Assembly: GCA_963751955.1 (NCBI GenBank)
Contig: CAVVWM010000011.1
Location: 124,001 to 188,000, forward strand
Direction of reading: 5' to 3'
Length of the DNA: 64,000 bases
DNA from: JABDIY01 sp963751955
GTDB lineage: Bacteria > Actinomycetota > Acidimicrobiia > Acidimicrobiales > SZUA-35
Within the stretch, counting starts at the first letter, position 1; every line of letters begins with the position of its first letter. The notes below the pieces were generated by a model. The model saw nothing but the letters and a program-made list of their open reading frames with translations, searched no databases and had not been told where the DNA came from. This document shows, one piece after another, positions 50,084 through 57,896 of the stretch. Made by a program: the position numbers and the translations under genes.

Positions 50084-50880
50084 GTGTTCGAACTCGACAA
50101 CGTCACCGTTGTCTACGACGGTCGGCTTGCGCTTCGTATGCCATCCACCCGCTTCAGGGCCGGGACCCTCATCGCGTTGATCGGACCGAACGGGTCGGGA
50201 AAACCACGCTGCTCCGACTCCTTGGTGGCCTGGAGAAACCGACCACGGGCACGATCAGACGAGATGAGTCCGACCGCGGTGGGGTCGCCTACGTCGGTCA
50301 GCGGAATGACCAACATTCGTGGATGCCGCTGACGGTTGGCGAGGTGCTCAAGATGGGCCGGTATGGAAAACGTGGACTCCTGGGCAGGCTGGACTCGACC
50401 GACCGACAATCGATCAGCGATGCCGCCCACCGCCTCCAGATCGAGGATCTGGTGCTTCGTCGGTTCGGTTCGCTTTCGGGAGGTCAACGCCAACGCGTTC
50501 TCATCGCCAAGGCGATCTCCCAGGATGCCACATGCCTACTGCTTGACGAACCAATCACCGGACTCGACTTCACAAGCCAGGAGATCATCCTCGAGGTCGT
50601 GTGTAGCGAACGAGATCACGGCCGACTCGTCGTCTTGTCAACGCACCACCTCGATGAGGCCGAGCGATGTGATCGAGTACTTCTACTCGCGACCGCCTTG
50701 ATCGCCGACGGAACGCCCGAAGTGGTGCTGCGACCGGGTCCCCTGGGCAAGGCATTCGGTCATCGCGTGCTCAAAGACCCCGCCGGCGACCGTGCCATCG
50801 TCATCGACGACCATGGCCACAATCACGCCCACGATCGGGCTGCGATCTCACTTGACGTCCAGTCGGAGAGAACTTCGTGA
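50084..50880 (+). CDS. znuC: Zinc/manganese ABC transporter ATPase (one frameshift)
   Basis: Reconstructed 265 residues from GTG 50084. The N-terminus is FELDNVTVVYDGRLAL. The Walker A motif reads IALIGPNGSGK and then breaks at the A4 run 50200-50203, where one missing A would restore GKTTLLRLLGG. In the second frame come MPLTVGEVLKMGRYG, FGSLSGGQRQRVLIAKAI (signature), CLLLDEPITGLDF (Walker B) and STHHLDEAERCD (H loop). The upstream ATG at 50054 lies inside the operator and is not the start. The last codon overlaps the Zur-like gene. It is certainly the ATPase partner of ZnuA/ZnuB. Confidence 0.88.
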
Positions 50881-51341
50881 GATCACGGGCAAGCGAGCAA
50901 AACGACAATGGCGAGGTTCACGATCAAGTGGCCCGCCAGCTAGTCGAGGGCGATCAACGATACACAACGGCCAGGCGAAGCCTTGTGAGCGTTCTCCTTG
51001 CGGCGGGGCGACCGGTGACCCTGCCCGACATCACACAATTGGCTCCTGATCTCGCACAGAGTTCGGTGTACCGAAACCTCGATGTCCTGGAACGGTCCGG
51101 TGTGATTCGGCGAATAACAGCAGGCTCGGAGTACGCCCACTTCGAGCTCACCGAAGAGCTTTTGGGGCACCATCATCACCTCATCTGTGTCAGGTGTGGC
51201 TCGCTCGACGACATACACCTCGATGACCACCTGGAGTTGCTGGTGGATCAGCACCTTCGGGAGCTCGCCGAGCAGGTCGGGTTCGATCCTCTCCACCACA
51301 GCCTGGACCTCTACGGTCGCTGCGCAGGTTGCCAGGATTGA
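50877..51341 (+). CDS. zur: Fur-family metalloregulator, Zur type
   Basis: A 154-residue protein; GTG 50877 overlaps the znuC stop (GTGA). The winged helix runs TTARRSLVSVLLAAGRPVTL (TTARR at the start) to DLAQSSVYRNLDVLERSGVIRRI. The metal part has FELTEELLGHHHHLICVRCGS with regulatory His and the first Zn-Cys pair, and ends with YGRCAGCQD, the second Cys pair. Zur uses Zn as co-repressor to shut off zinc uptake; its position behind znuC and the palindrome upstream fit this better than Fur. An N-terminal 25-residue extension precedes the helix. Confidence 0.85.
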   Translation: MRSRASEQNDNGEVHDQVARQLVEGDQRYTTARRSLVSVLLAAGRPVTLPDITQLAPDLAQSSVYRNLDVLERSGVIRRITAGSEYAHFELTEELLGHHHHLICVRCGSLDDIHLDDHLELLVDQHLRELAEQVGFDPLHHSLDLYGRCAGCQD

Positions 51342-51367
51342 CACCACCCCTTCGATTCCGAGAACTT

Positions 51368-51392
51368 GACCGCTCGGTCTAGTATTTGGTCT
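51368..51392 (+). promoter_or_regulatory. Palindrome and -10 box before the acyl-CoA dehydrogenase
   Basis: GACCGCTCGGTC (51368-51379) has arms GACCG and CGGTC around CT, a TetR-like operator shape. It is followed at once by TAGTAT (51380-51385), a -10 box seven nt before ATG 51393. The TTGACC at 51366 overlaps the palindrome but is too close to be the -35. Regulator unknown. Confidence 0.5.
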
Positions 51393-52640
51393 ATGCAGCC
51401 CACGTTCACCCCTGAAGCAGAGGCCTTCCGCGAGAAGGTTCAGGCCTTCCTCGCCGAACACCTCCCACCCAAGTGGAGCGGAATCGGCGCCCTCGACGAG
51501 GACGCTGCACTTCAATTCATGCTCGAGTGGCGGGGCACTCTGCGCGATCACCAGTACCTCGCTTCGAACTGGCCCACCGAATACGGCGGGGCCGGACTCA
51601 CGGCCACCGAGTCGGTGATCTTGGCCGAAGAGTTCGCCAAAGCAGGGGTTCCGACCGGAGGCCCGAATGATGCGTTCAGCATACAAATGGTCGGCAACAC
51701 GATCCTCGCCTGGGGTACCGAGGAGCAGAAGAAACACTTCATCCCCCGAATCCTCAGCGGGGAAGACATTTGGTGTCAGGGGTACAGCGAACCCAACGCC
51801 GGATCGGACCTGGCGAACCTCGGATGTCGGGCGGTTCTCGACGGTGACGAGTGGGTCATCAACGGTCAGAAGATCTGGACCTCCGGAGGCCACATGGCCA
51901 ACTGGATATTCGTCCTCACCCGTACCGATTCCGACGCTGCAAAACACCGGGGCATTTCCTTCATGCTCGTCCCAATGGACCAGCCCGGGGTCGAAGTCCG
52001 CCCCATCAAAATGATCAGCGGCCAGAGTGAGTTCAATGAAGTGTTCTTCACCGACGCCCGCTGCTCCAAAGAAAACGTTGTAGGCGAGGTCAATGGCGGC
52101 TGGGGTGTGGCGATGACCCTGCTTGGTTTCGAGCGTGGCGAAACCGCCGCAACCGCACCGATCGCATTCCGCACCGAGGTCGATCGTCTCTTCGAATTGG
52201 CCAGGATGTATGGCAAGAACGAGGATCCGGTAATCCGCCAACGTCTGGCGTGGTGTTACTCCAAAGTCGAGATCATGCGTTACCTCGGCATGCGCACGCT
52301 GACCGATTTTTTGAAGGGCGCCCACCCCGGACCGGAGGGCTCGCTGTTCAAGTTGTACTGGAGCGAGTATCACCGCACGATCACTGAACTCGCCATCGAT
52401 ATTCTTGGTGCCGATGCCCTCTATCTCGACGGAAAGCTTCCAACCTCGGCATTCTCCACAGACTCCCCGGGAGCGCCGAACAACAGCGGCAGCTGGTTGG
52501 GCACGTTCATGAACGCCCGCGCCGGCACAATTTACGCTGGCACTTCTCAGGTGCAGCGGAACATCATCGGTGAGATGATGCTCGGCTTGCCCAAGGAACC
52601 CCGAGCCGACCGCGGCCCCTGGAACCAAGCGCCCAGGTAA
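51393..52640 (+). CDS. Acyl-CoA dehydrogenase
   Basis: 415 residues from ATG 51393, the normal family length. The N-terminal helix domain (TPEAEAFREKVQAFLAEHL) leads to YLASNWPTEYGGAGLTATE, then WCQGYSEPNAGSDLANLGC, the acyl-CoA/FAD contact (usual PxxGSD), IWTSGGHMANWIFVLTRTD, and FGFERGETAATAP-type helix near residue 240. It ends AGTSQVQRNIIGEMMLGLP. This resembles the FadE group of actinobacterial enzymes for steroid or branched-chain acyl-CoA, but substrate is not determined. The palindrome at 51368 suggests a TetR-like repressor. Leaderless by the -10 position. Confidence 0.9.
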   Translation: MQPTFTPEAEAFREKVQAFLAEHLPPKWSGIGALDEDAALQFMLEWRGTLRDHQYLASNWPTEYGGAGLTATESVILAEEFAKAGVPTGGPNDAFSIQMVGNTILAWGTEEQKKHFIPRILSGEDIWCQGYSEPNAGSDLANLGCRAVLDGDEWVINGQKIWTSGGHMANWIFVLTRTDSDAAKHRGISFMLVPMDQPGVEVRPIKMISGQSEFNEVFFTDARCSKENVVGEVNGGWGVAMTLLGFERGETAATAPIAFRTEVDRLFELARMYGKNEDPVIRQRLAWCYSKVEIMRYLGMRTLTDFLKGAHPGPEGSLFKLYWSEYHRTITELAIDILGADALYLDGKLPTSAFSTDSPGAPNNSGSWLGTFMNARAGTIYAGTSQVQRNIIGEMMLGLPKEPRADRGPWNQAPR

Positions 52641-52660
52641 GGCCTCGGAAAGCCTGACCC

Positions 52661-52903
52661 GTGCAGATCAGCCGACCCATGGTCACCGCCGTCGTGAAAC
52701 AGCCGCGACTGTGGCCCACTGCGATCAGGGCCTATCTGTCGTTGGTCCCCGATAGGTGGTGGAGTCGGCGCCCATTCCTCCCGGTTCCAGACTCCGATTG
52801 GATGCGTTTTCGGTTGGAGACCGCATATGGCGGAGACGGCACGGCCCCAAGCTCGGCAGGCGAGGAACTCACCACCTGGCTCAACTGGCTCAAGCAGCAA
52901 TAG
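52661..52903 (+). CDS. Small conserved actinobacterial protein
   Basis: An 80-residue frame starting GTG 52661, 20 bp after the dehydrogenase stop. Its residues LWPTAIRAYLSLVPDRWW, FLPVPDSDWMRFRLETAYGG and the ending TTWLNWLKQQ recall a family of short uncharacterised actinobacterial proteins with LWPTAVRA and ETAYGGDG-type motifs. That memory is by pattern only. No transmembrane segment or Cys pair. Its function is unknown. It faces the methyltransferase gene with a gap of only five bases. Confidence 0.65.
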   Translation: MQISRPMVTAVVKQPRLWPTAIRAYLSLVPDRWWSRRPFLPVPDSDWMRFRLETAYGGDGTAPSSAGEELTTWLNWLKQQ

Positions 52904-52908
52904 ACAGC

Positions 52909-53478
52909 TCAGACCCCGGAGCCGGCGTCTGCGAGTGTTCTGGCTATCAACCAGGCATAGCCGTCGGCTTCGCCTGTCTCGAGGACATCGAGGTGGCGAA
53001 AGGATTTCAGCAACTCACCGGAGGCGGCTCGGAACCGACCCGGCGCTGCACCCACTTCGCTGAGACACGACATTGCCAACATTCCGTGCGGCCTCAGGCG
53101 CTCAACCAGAACCTCGTCGAGGTCAGCGTCCCGAAACAGATTGCAAAAAACCAGATCCACTCGCTCACCGTCAGGCAGACCGGCTTTGAGATCATGAACG
53201 TCGAAGCGGCAACGATGACCCACGCCGGATGCATCGGCGTACCTGCGAGCGAAATCGATCGCAACCGGAGAGAAATCGACGCCCCAGACTTCCATGCCGC
53301 GGCGGGCCAGCCAGACAGCGCTTCTGCCGTTCCCGCAGGCCAGGTCAAGCGCACCACCGGCCATGGGAAACAGATCCGCGAACGGCGCAAACAGCGGAGG
53401 CGGTTCAACCTTTCCGGCCGAGGTCAACCCAGCCTCCGCGTACCGGCGGTCCCAGTGCTCCCGATGCGAATAGGTCAC
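52909..53478 (-). CDS. Class I SAM-dependent methyltransferase
   Basis: A 189-residue protein of the methyltransferase-25 type. GALDLACGNGRSAVWLARRG is the SAM loop (DLACGNGR), followed by the acidic strand end VWGVDFSPVAIDFARR, then FDVHDLKAGLPDGERVDLVFCNLF, and PHGMLAMSCLSEVG. It could be of the tellurite-resistance/TehB-like kind, as the start HREHWDRRYAEAG is similar. Substrate unknown. GTG start overlapping the Ldh-family gene by four bases. Confidence 0.85.
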   Translation of the reverse strand: MTYSHREHWDRRYAEAGLTSAGKVEPPPLFAPFADLFPMAGGALDLACGNGRSAVWLARRGMEVWGVDFSPVAIDFARRYADASGVGHRCRFDVHDLKAGLPDGERVDLVFCNLFRDADLDEVLVERLRPHGMLAMSCLSEVGAAPGRFRAASGELLKSFRHLDVLETGEADGYAWLIARTLADAGSGV

Positions 53479-54461
53479 GACCCTGCGAGCTTCAGTGTGA
53501 GATTCCAGGTGGACTCTTCCACTTCGACCACATCAGTTCTTCTGGGCCGGGATCCGGGCAGACGGGTTCCCTCGTCGGCGGCGACTGATTCTGCCAACCC
53601 AGCCAGATGCTCGTAGAAGCCGTCGTCGCTATATGCCGACGGGTCGATGACAAGATAGAACTGGCCCAGATCATGCGGTGGGCCCTCGGGCGCCTTCAGC
53701 GGCGGTACGTCGACGCTTCGGCGCGTACCGGTCAGAGCCGACGCCAAGATCTCGACCATCAGACCGATTCCGAATCCTTTGTAGCCACCGGCAGAAACCA
53801 ACGAACCACCCAAGGCCAAGTCTGGGTCGGAGGTAGGTCGACCATCAGCGTCGAGTGCCCACCCAAGCGGAATCGACTCTCCTGCAGCCTTTGCCATTGT
53901 GATCTTGCCGAGAGCCACAGCGCTCGTGCTGAAGTCGAATTGGAACGCAATTCCTCCGTGGCCGTCTGGCACCGCCATCGCAATCGGATTTGTGCCGAGC
54001 AGTCGCTTGGAACCGCCCGGCGCAGCAACCCGCGGAGTGGCATTGGTGGCTCCGATCGCCAATAGGCCGGCAGCGGCGAACTGTTCGGTGAAGTAGCCAA
54101 GGGAGGTACAGGTGTGGGTGTGCTCCACCGAATAGCCACAGATCCCATTCAGGAGCGCTGAATCGCTGGCAGCGTCGAATCCGGCGGCAAAGGCAACCTG
54201 CGCAAATCCAAGCTTGCCGTCGACTCGAACCGCTCCAGGTCGTTCGTTGGTGACAGTCGGCTCCGCATCACCCTTCACCCGACCGGCTTCGAGCTGTTTG
54301 CAGTAGCTGTCAAGGTAGAACAGGCCGCAGATTCGGTTTTGGTTCTGCTCGGCAACCCGTATGGCGTGTGCCACCGCGGCCGCAGTCGTGGGAGTTGCGC
54401 CGTGACGTTCGAGAGCGCGACCGGCTTCGGCTTCGAGGTCATCCAGAGCAATCGTTGGCAT
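53475..54461 (-). CDS. Ldh-family NAD(P)-dependent oxidoreductase (malate/lactate-type)
   Basis: A 328-residue protein of the YlbC/malate-L-lactate dehydrogenase family, not the classical MDH. The nucleotide part is clear: VEHTHTCTSLGYFTEQFAAAGLLAIGATNA (in parts), VAAPGGSKRLLGTNPIAMAVP, and FQFDFSTSAVALGKITMA. VSAGGYKGFGIGLMVEILAS is the C-terminal signature. The usual catalytic D/SHG motif near residue 45 is not visible; the equivalent place reads NRICGLFYL. It may be a diverged or non-canonical member. It is the first gene of a pair with the methyltransferase. Confidence 0.8.
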   Translation of the reverse strand: MPTIALDDLEAEAGRALERHGATPTTAAAVAHAIRVAEQNQNRICGLFYLDSYCKQLEAGRVKGDAEPTVTNERPGAVRVDGKLGFAQVAFAAGFDAASDSALLNGICGYSVEHTHTCTSLGYFTEQFAAAGLLAIGATNATPRVAAPGGSKRLLGTNPIAMAVPDGHGGIAFQFDFSTSAVALGKITMAKAAGESIPLGWALDADGRPTSDPDLALGGSLVSAGGYKGFGIGLMVEILASALTGTRRSVDVPPLKAPEGPPHDLGQFYLVIDPSAYSDDGFYEHLAGLAESVAADEGTRLPGSRPRRTDVVEVEESTWNLTLKLAGS

Positions 54462-54637
54462 GCAGCGAGCCTAGGTGACCCATTGCAGCAGCCGACACGG
54501 GGTTGGCGGCGGGCACCCTGCGACGTTGTTCCCTGCGGGAAAGTACGTGGAGACTCCAGCTCCGACGTCGCCTAAAACTCGCGCAAGAGGCATCGGAGTT
54601 GGTGTCGTTCAATGAGACAAGGCCGCCCGGAGTTGCA

Positions 54638-55864
54638 ATGATGAAACCTATGTCGGATTCTGCGGAACGCCCAATTACAAGCTTGCGCAGCTGGTTCACC
54701 GGCCCGCCGCGAGCCCATGGCGAAGTGCTCGAAGACCGAGCCGTTAGCTTCCTAGAGCTCTTCTATGACCTCGTCTTCGTGGTGCTGATCGCCCAGATCG
54801 CCCACACGTTCGCTGGCGATGTGAGCTGGGGAGGATTCGTCCGGTTCGCCGTCGTATTTTGCCTCGTCTGGGTGGCCTGGGTGAACGGCTCCTTCTACCA
54901 CGAACTTCATGGCCGGGAGGACGGGCGCAGCCGGGCGTACATCTTCGTGCAGATGGCCATGTTGGTGATCATGGCGGTCTACGCCGCTCATGCGGCGGAC
55001 GATGTCGCCAATGGCCGCAACTTCGCCATCGTCTACGCTTTGTTGTTGGCGTTCATCGAATGGCAGTGGTACTCGGTCCGCACCTACGACACCGACGAGA
55101 TGGCCTCGTCCACGATGCGCTACAACACCGCGATGATGGCAGCGATCGCGATCATCGTGATAAGCGCGTTCGTCAACGATCCCGATATCAGGCTCGCGTT
55201 GTGGGCATCGACGGTGGTCATCAAGATCGCCAGCAGCCTGTCACAGGTGCTGCGGCCTGATCCCCATCTGGAGGAAGCTCTGAGGATCACCGACTCGATG
55301 GCCGAACGGTTCGGGCTGTTCACCATCATCGTGCTGGGCGAGGTGGTGGTCGGAGTGGTGGAGGGCCTGTCCGAAGCCGATCACAACGCACGCACCGTAG
55401 CCACCGGTGTCGTGGCCTTGGTGATTGGATTCGGGTTCTGGTGGAACTACTTCGACTTCGTGGGCAAACGAGCACCACGACCCGGCTCGCACAACCGAGG
55501 GGTGTGGAATCTGGGTCACCTCCCAATGTGGTTGGCCGTGGCCGCAGCCGGTGCCGGGATGGTGAATCTGGTCGAACATGCGGGCGACAACCGCACCCCG
55601 GCCAACACTGCGTGGCTCATCGCTGGGGCCACGGCAGCGATGGCGGCGGCGCTGGCAGCAATCACGCTCACAATGCCGACCCATCCGGGTCGCCGCCTCG
55701 TACCCATCACGTTGTCCGCTGCTGCAGTCATTGCCCTGATCCTCGGGGCACTCCGGCCGAGCCCGCTCACCCTGGCTTCGGCGCTCGCGATCACTCTTGC
55801 CGCTGTCTGGATTGAGGCACTGGTGCGGCACGCTCACGAGGGCACCCCGATCGGCCAGTTGTAG
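54638..55864 (+). CDS. Low temperature requirement A (LtrA) family membrane protein
   Basis: 408 residues from ATG 54638 with ribosome site GGAG. Near the start is DRAVSFLELFYDLVFVVLIAQIAH (key part ELFYDLVFVV), the LtrA signature. About eleven hydrophobic helices follow, with EWQWYSVRTYD and ERFGLFTIIVLGEVVVGV, where the Gly-Glu is conserved, and FGFWWNYFDFVGK. LtrA was named from Listeria cold growth; biochemical function is unknown, and it is found next to diverse genes. It stands alone, divergent from the Ldh gene with 176 bp between them. Confidence 0.9.
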   Translation: MMKPMSDSAERPITSLRSWFTGPPRAHGEVLEDRAVSFLELFYDLVFVVLIAQIAHTFAGDVSWGGFVRFAVVFCLVWVAWVNGSFYHELHGREDGRSRAYIFVQMAMLVIMAVYAAHAADDVANGRNFAIVYALLLAFIEWQWYSVRTYDTDEMASSTMRYNTAMMAAIAIIVISAFVNDPDIRLALWASTVVIKIASSLSQVLRPDPHLEEALRITDSMAERFGLFTIIVLGEVVVGVVEGLSEADHNARTVATGVVALVIGFGFWWNYFDFVGKRAPRPGSHNRGVWNLGHLPMWLAVAAAGAGMVNLVEHAGDNRTPANTAWLIAGATAAMAAALAAITLTMPTHPGRRLVPITLSAAAVIALILGALRPSPLTLASALAITLAAVWIEALVRHAHEGTPIGQL

Positions 55865-55883
55865 TCCCTCCGCAGAGGGACAG

Positions 55884-56807
55884 TTAGAAGTTGCGGGGCA
55901 ATTGCCTCAGATGGCGGAACCCGACAGCGGCCGCCCCGACGAGTGGACCCTGATCTCCCAGGCCAGCGGGCTGAATACGGGTCCCGCGACTGTAATCGAG
56001 CGTGCACAACCGATCGATCTCAGCCTGGGCGCTGCTGAAGAACGGTTCGCCATAGCCAAGCGCCACCGAACCGGCGACGAGCGCAAGGCGCAGGTCCAGG
56101 AGGTTGGCCACCGAACCGACCGCACGCCCGATGAGTGTACCAACGCGGCGAATCTCAGCGGTCGATGCGCCCACCGCCGGTGATCCGATTCGGGCTGCGA
56201 TCCCGGTTCCCGATGCTTCGGACTCGAGCAGCCCCGGCACATGATCTGGCGGAGCTGAACCTGAATCGGGGCAGACGAATACGTGACCGATGTGGCCGGC
56301 ATTCCCCGAAGCCCCCTCCAGTAGCTTGCCGTTCAGCACGATGCCTCCGCCCACCCCCGTACTGACCACCATGGCGATGTAGTTGTTCACACCGACGGCT
56401 GAGCCGACCCAGCCTTCGGCTAGAGCCAATGCCTTTGCGTCGTTGTCAACCGCCGTGGTCAGACCGGTGTGTTGTGAAAGCCGCTCGTGAAGTGGGAAGT
56501 TGCGCCAGGCAGGGATATTGAGTGTTGAGACAAGCCGCCCCCCTGCACTCATCGGCCCGCCGCAGCCCACCCCGAGCCCAACGTATTGCTCGAACGGTGC
56601 GAACCCGTCGAGGAGCGCTGTCACGGCGCTGAACAACTCATCGCTACCCGCGTCGATAGGAGTGAGCATCGTGGCCTGTCGCAGGATCTTGCTATCCCGA
56701 GTCACCTGGCCTGCCGTGACCTTGGTGCCAGCGATGTCAAGCGCGAGCACCGTCTGTTCGATGGTGGATTGATACCCAGCTGACCCCACCCGACGTGCAT
56801 CCTCCAC
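55884..56807 (-). CDS. ROK-family sugar kinase
   Basis: A 307-residue protein without an N-terminal DNA-binding domain, so kinase rather than repressor. VLALDIAGTKVTAG is the phosphate loop (usual DIGGT), and LGVGCGGPMSAGG, NIPAWRNFPL, VDNDAKALALAEGWVG (catalytic Asp), and VSTGVGGGIVLNGK follow. SGNAGHIGHVFV has the ROK His, but the C-x-C-G-x2-G-C-x-E zinc motif is replaced by CPDSGSAPPDHVPGLLES, with only one Cys. It probably phosphorylates glucose or an N-acyl-hexosamine. Convergent with LtrA; divergent from the MoxR operon. Confidence 0.85.
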   Translation of the reverse strand: MEDARRVGSAGYQSTIEQTVLALDIAGTKVTAGQVTRDSKILRQATMLTPIDAGSDELFSAVTALLDGFAPFEQYVGLGVGCGGPMSAGGRLVSTLNIPAWRNFPLHERLSQHTGLTTAVDNDAKALALAEGWVGSAVGVNNYIAMVVSTGVGGGIVLNGKLLEGASGNAGHIGHVFVCPDSGSAPPDHVPGLLESEASGTGIAARIGSPAVGASTAEIRRVGTLIGRAVGSVANLLDLRLALVAGSVALGYGEPFFSSAQAEIDRLCTLDYSRGTRIQPAGLGDQGPLVGAAAVGFRHLRQLPRNF

Positions 56808-56870
56808 GAATGCGACCGTAGTCTCTCCGATACCCTGTCAACGGCCGGTGGCGGACCGGGGAAGGAACGA

Positions 56871-57896
56871 ATGACAACAACATCCTCAGCTTCAACCGAA
56901 GACGTTGACGCAGTGAGCAACGGGCGCTCAGCGACACTCGACAGTAAGTCTGTCACTCAGTTCGTCACGGCCTTCGATGCGATCGCTGACAACATGGAAC
57001 TCATCGTTCGAGGAAAACCCGTTGTTATCCGCCAGGCCCTCCTGTGTTTGTTGGCGCAGGGGCACCTGCTCGTGGAAGACGTTCCCGGGGTGGGCAAGAC
57101 CACAGTGGCCAAGGCCATGGCTCAATCCGTCGAGGCGAAAATGGGCCGAATTCAGTTCACCCCGGACCTCCTACCGGCTGACGTCACCGGAATCAGCGTC
57201 TGGAAGCGAGACACAGCCGAGTTCGAGTTCCGTCCTGGGCCCATCTTCAACAACATCGTGTTGGCCGATGAGATCAACAGGGCATCGCCGAAGACGCAGT
57301 CGGCATTGCTGGAGGCAATGGCTGAAGAGCAGGTCACGATCGACGGGACCAGTTACCGGCTACCACAGCCGTTCATTGTGGTGGCCACACAGAACCCGAT
57401 CGAGTCAGAAGGCACCTATCCGTTGCCCGACAGCCAGCTGGATCGATTCCTGATGCGGATTTCTGTCGGCTATCCCCGGAGGAGCGACGAACTTTCAATC
57501 CTCGAGACCCATGAGACCCGTCATCTGGTCGAGCGTCTCTCAGCGGTCGCGACCGCACACGATCTCAACACCATGATCGACATGGTGAGCAAGGTTCAGA
57601 TCGCACCCGAGTTGCGGGTATACCTCGTCGATATCGCTGAAGCCACAAGGAACCACCCTTCGGTCGAGCTCGGTATGTCACCGCGCGCCACCCTCAGCCT
57701 GCAGCGGGTGTCTCGCGCCCATGCGCTGGCGTCGCAGAGAGCCTTTGTGACCGACGACGATGTCAAGGCAGTTGCGAGCTCTGTGATCAGCCATCGCTTG
57801 GTTCTGCGTCCCGAGGCGCTGCTTCAGGGCACGGATGCTGATCGTGTGGTTGCCGACATACTTGAGTCTGTTGCGGTGCCGTACGATCGAATCTGA
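56871..57896 (+). CDS. MoxR-type AAA+ ATPase
   Basis: A 341-residue protein with ribosome site GGAAGGA. After a 25-residue leader it has LLVEDVPGVGKTTVAKAMA (Walker A GVGKT), FTPDLLPADVTGISVW, NIVLADEINRASPKTQSALLEAM (Walker B ADEINRA), and TQNPIESEGTYPLPDSQLDRFLM (sensor and arginine-finger regions). MoxR proteins act as chaperones that ready metal enzymes or von Willebrand proteins. Here it heads the common MoxR-DUF58-transglutaminase operon, with the DUF58 gene overlapping (TGATG). Confidence 0.93.
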   Translation: MTTTSSASTEDVDAVSNGRSATLDSKSVTQFVTAFDAIADNMELIVRGKPVVIRQALLCLLAQGHLLVEDVPGVGKTTVAKAMAQSVEAKMGRIQFTPDLLPADVTGISVWKRDTAEFEFRPGPIFNNIVLADEINRASPKTQSALLEAMAEEQVTIDGTSYRLPQPFIVVATQNPIESEGTYPLPDSQLDRFLMRISVGYPRRSDELSILETHETRHLVERLSAVATAHDLNTMIDMVSKVQIAPELRVYLVDIAEATRNHPSVELGMSPRATLSLQRVSRAHALASQRAFVTDDDVKAVASSVISHRLVLRPEALLQGTDADRVVADILESVAVPYDRI

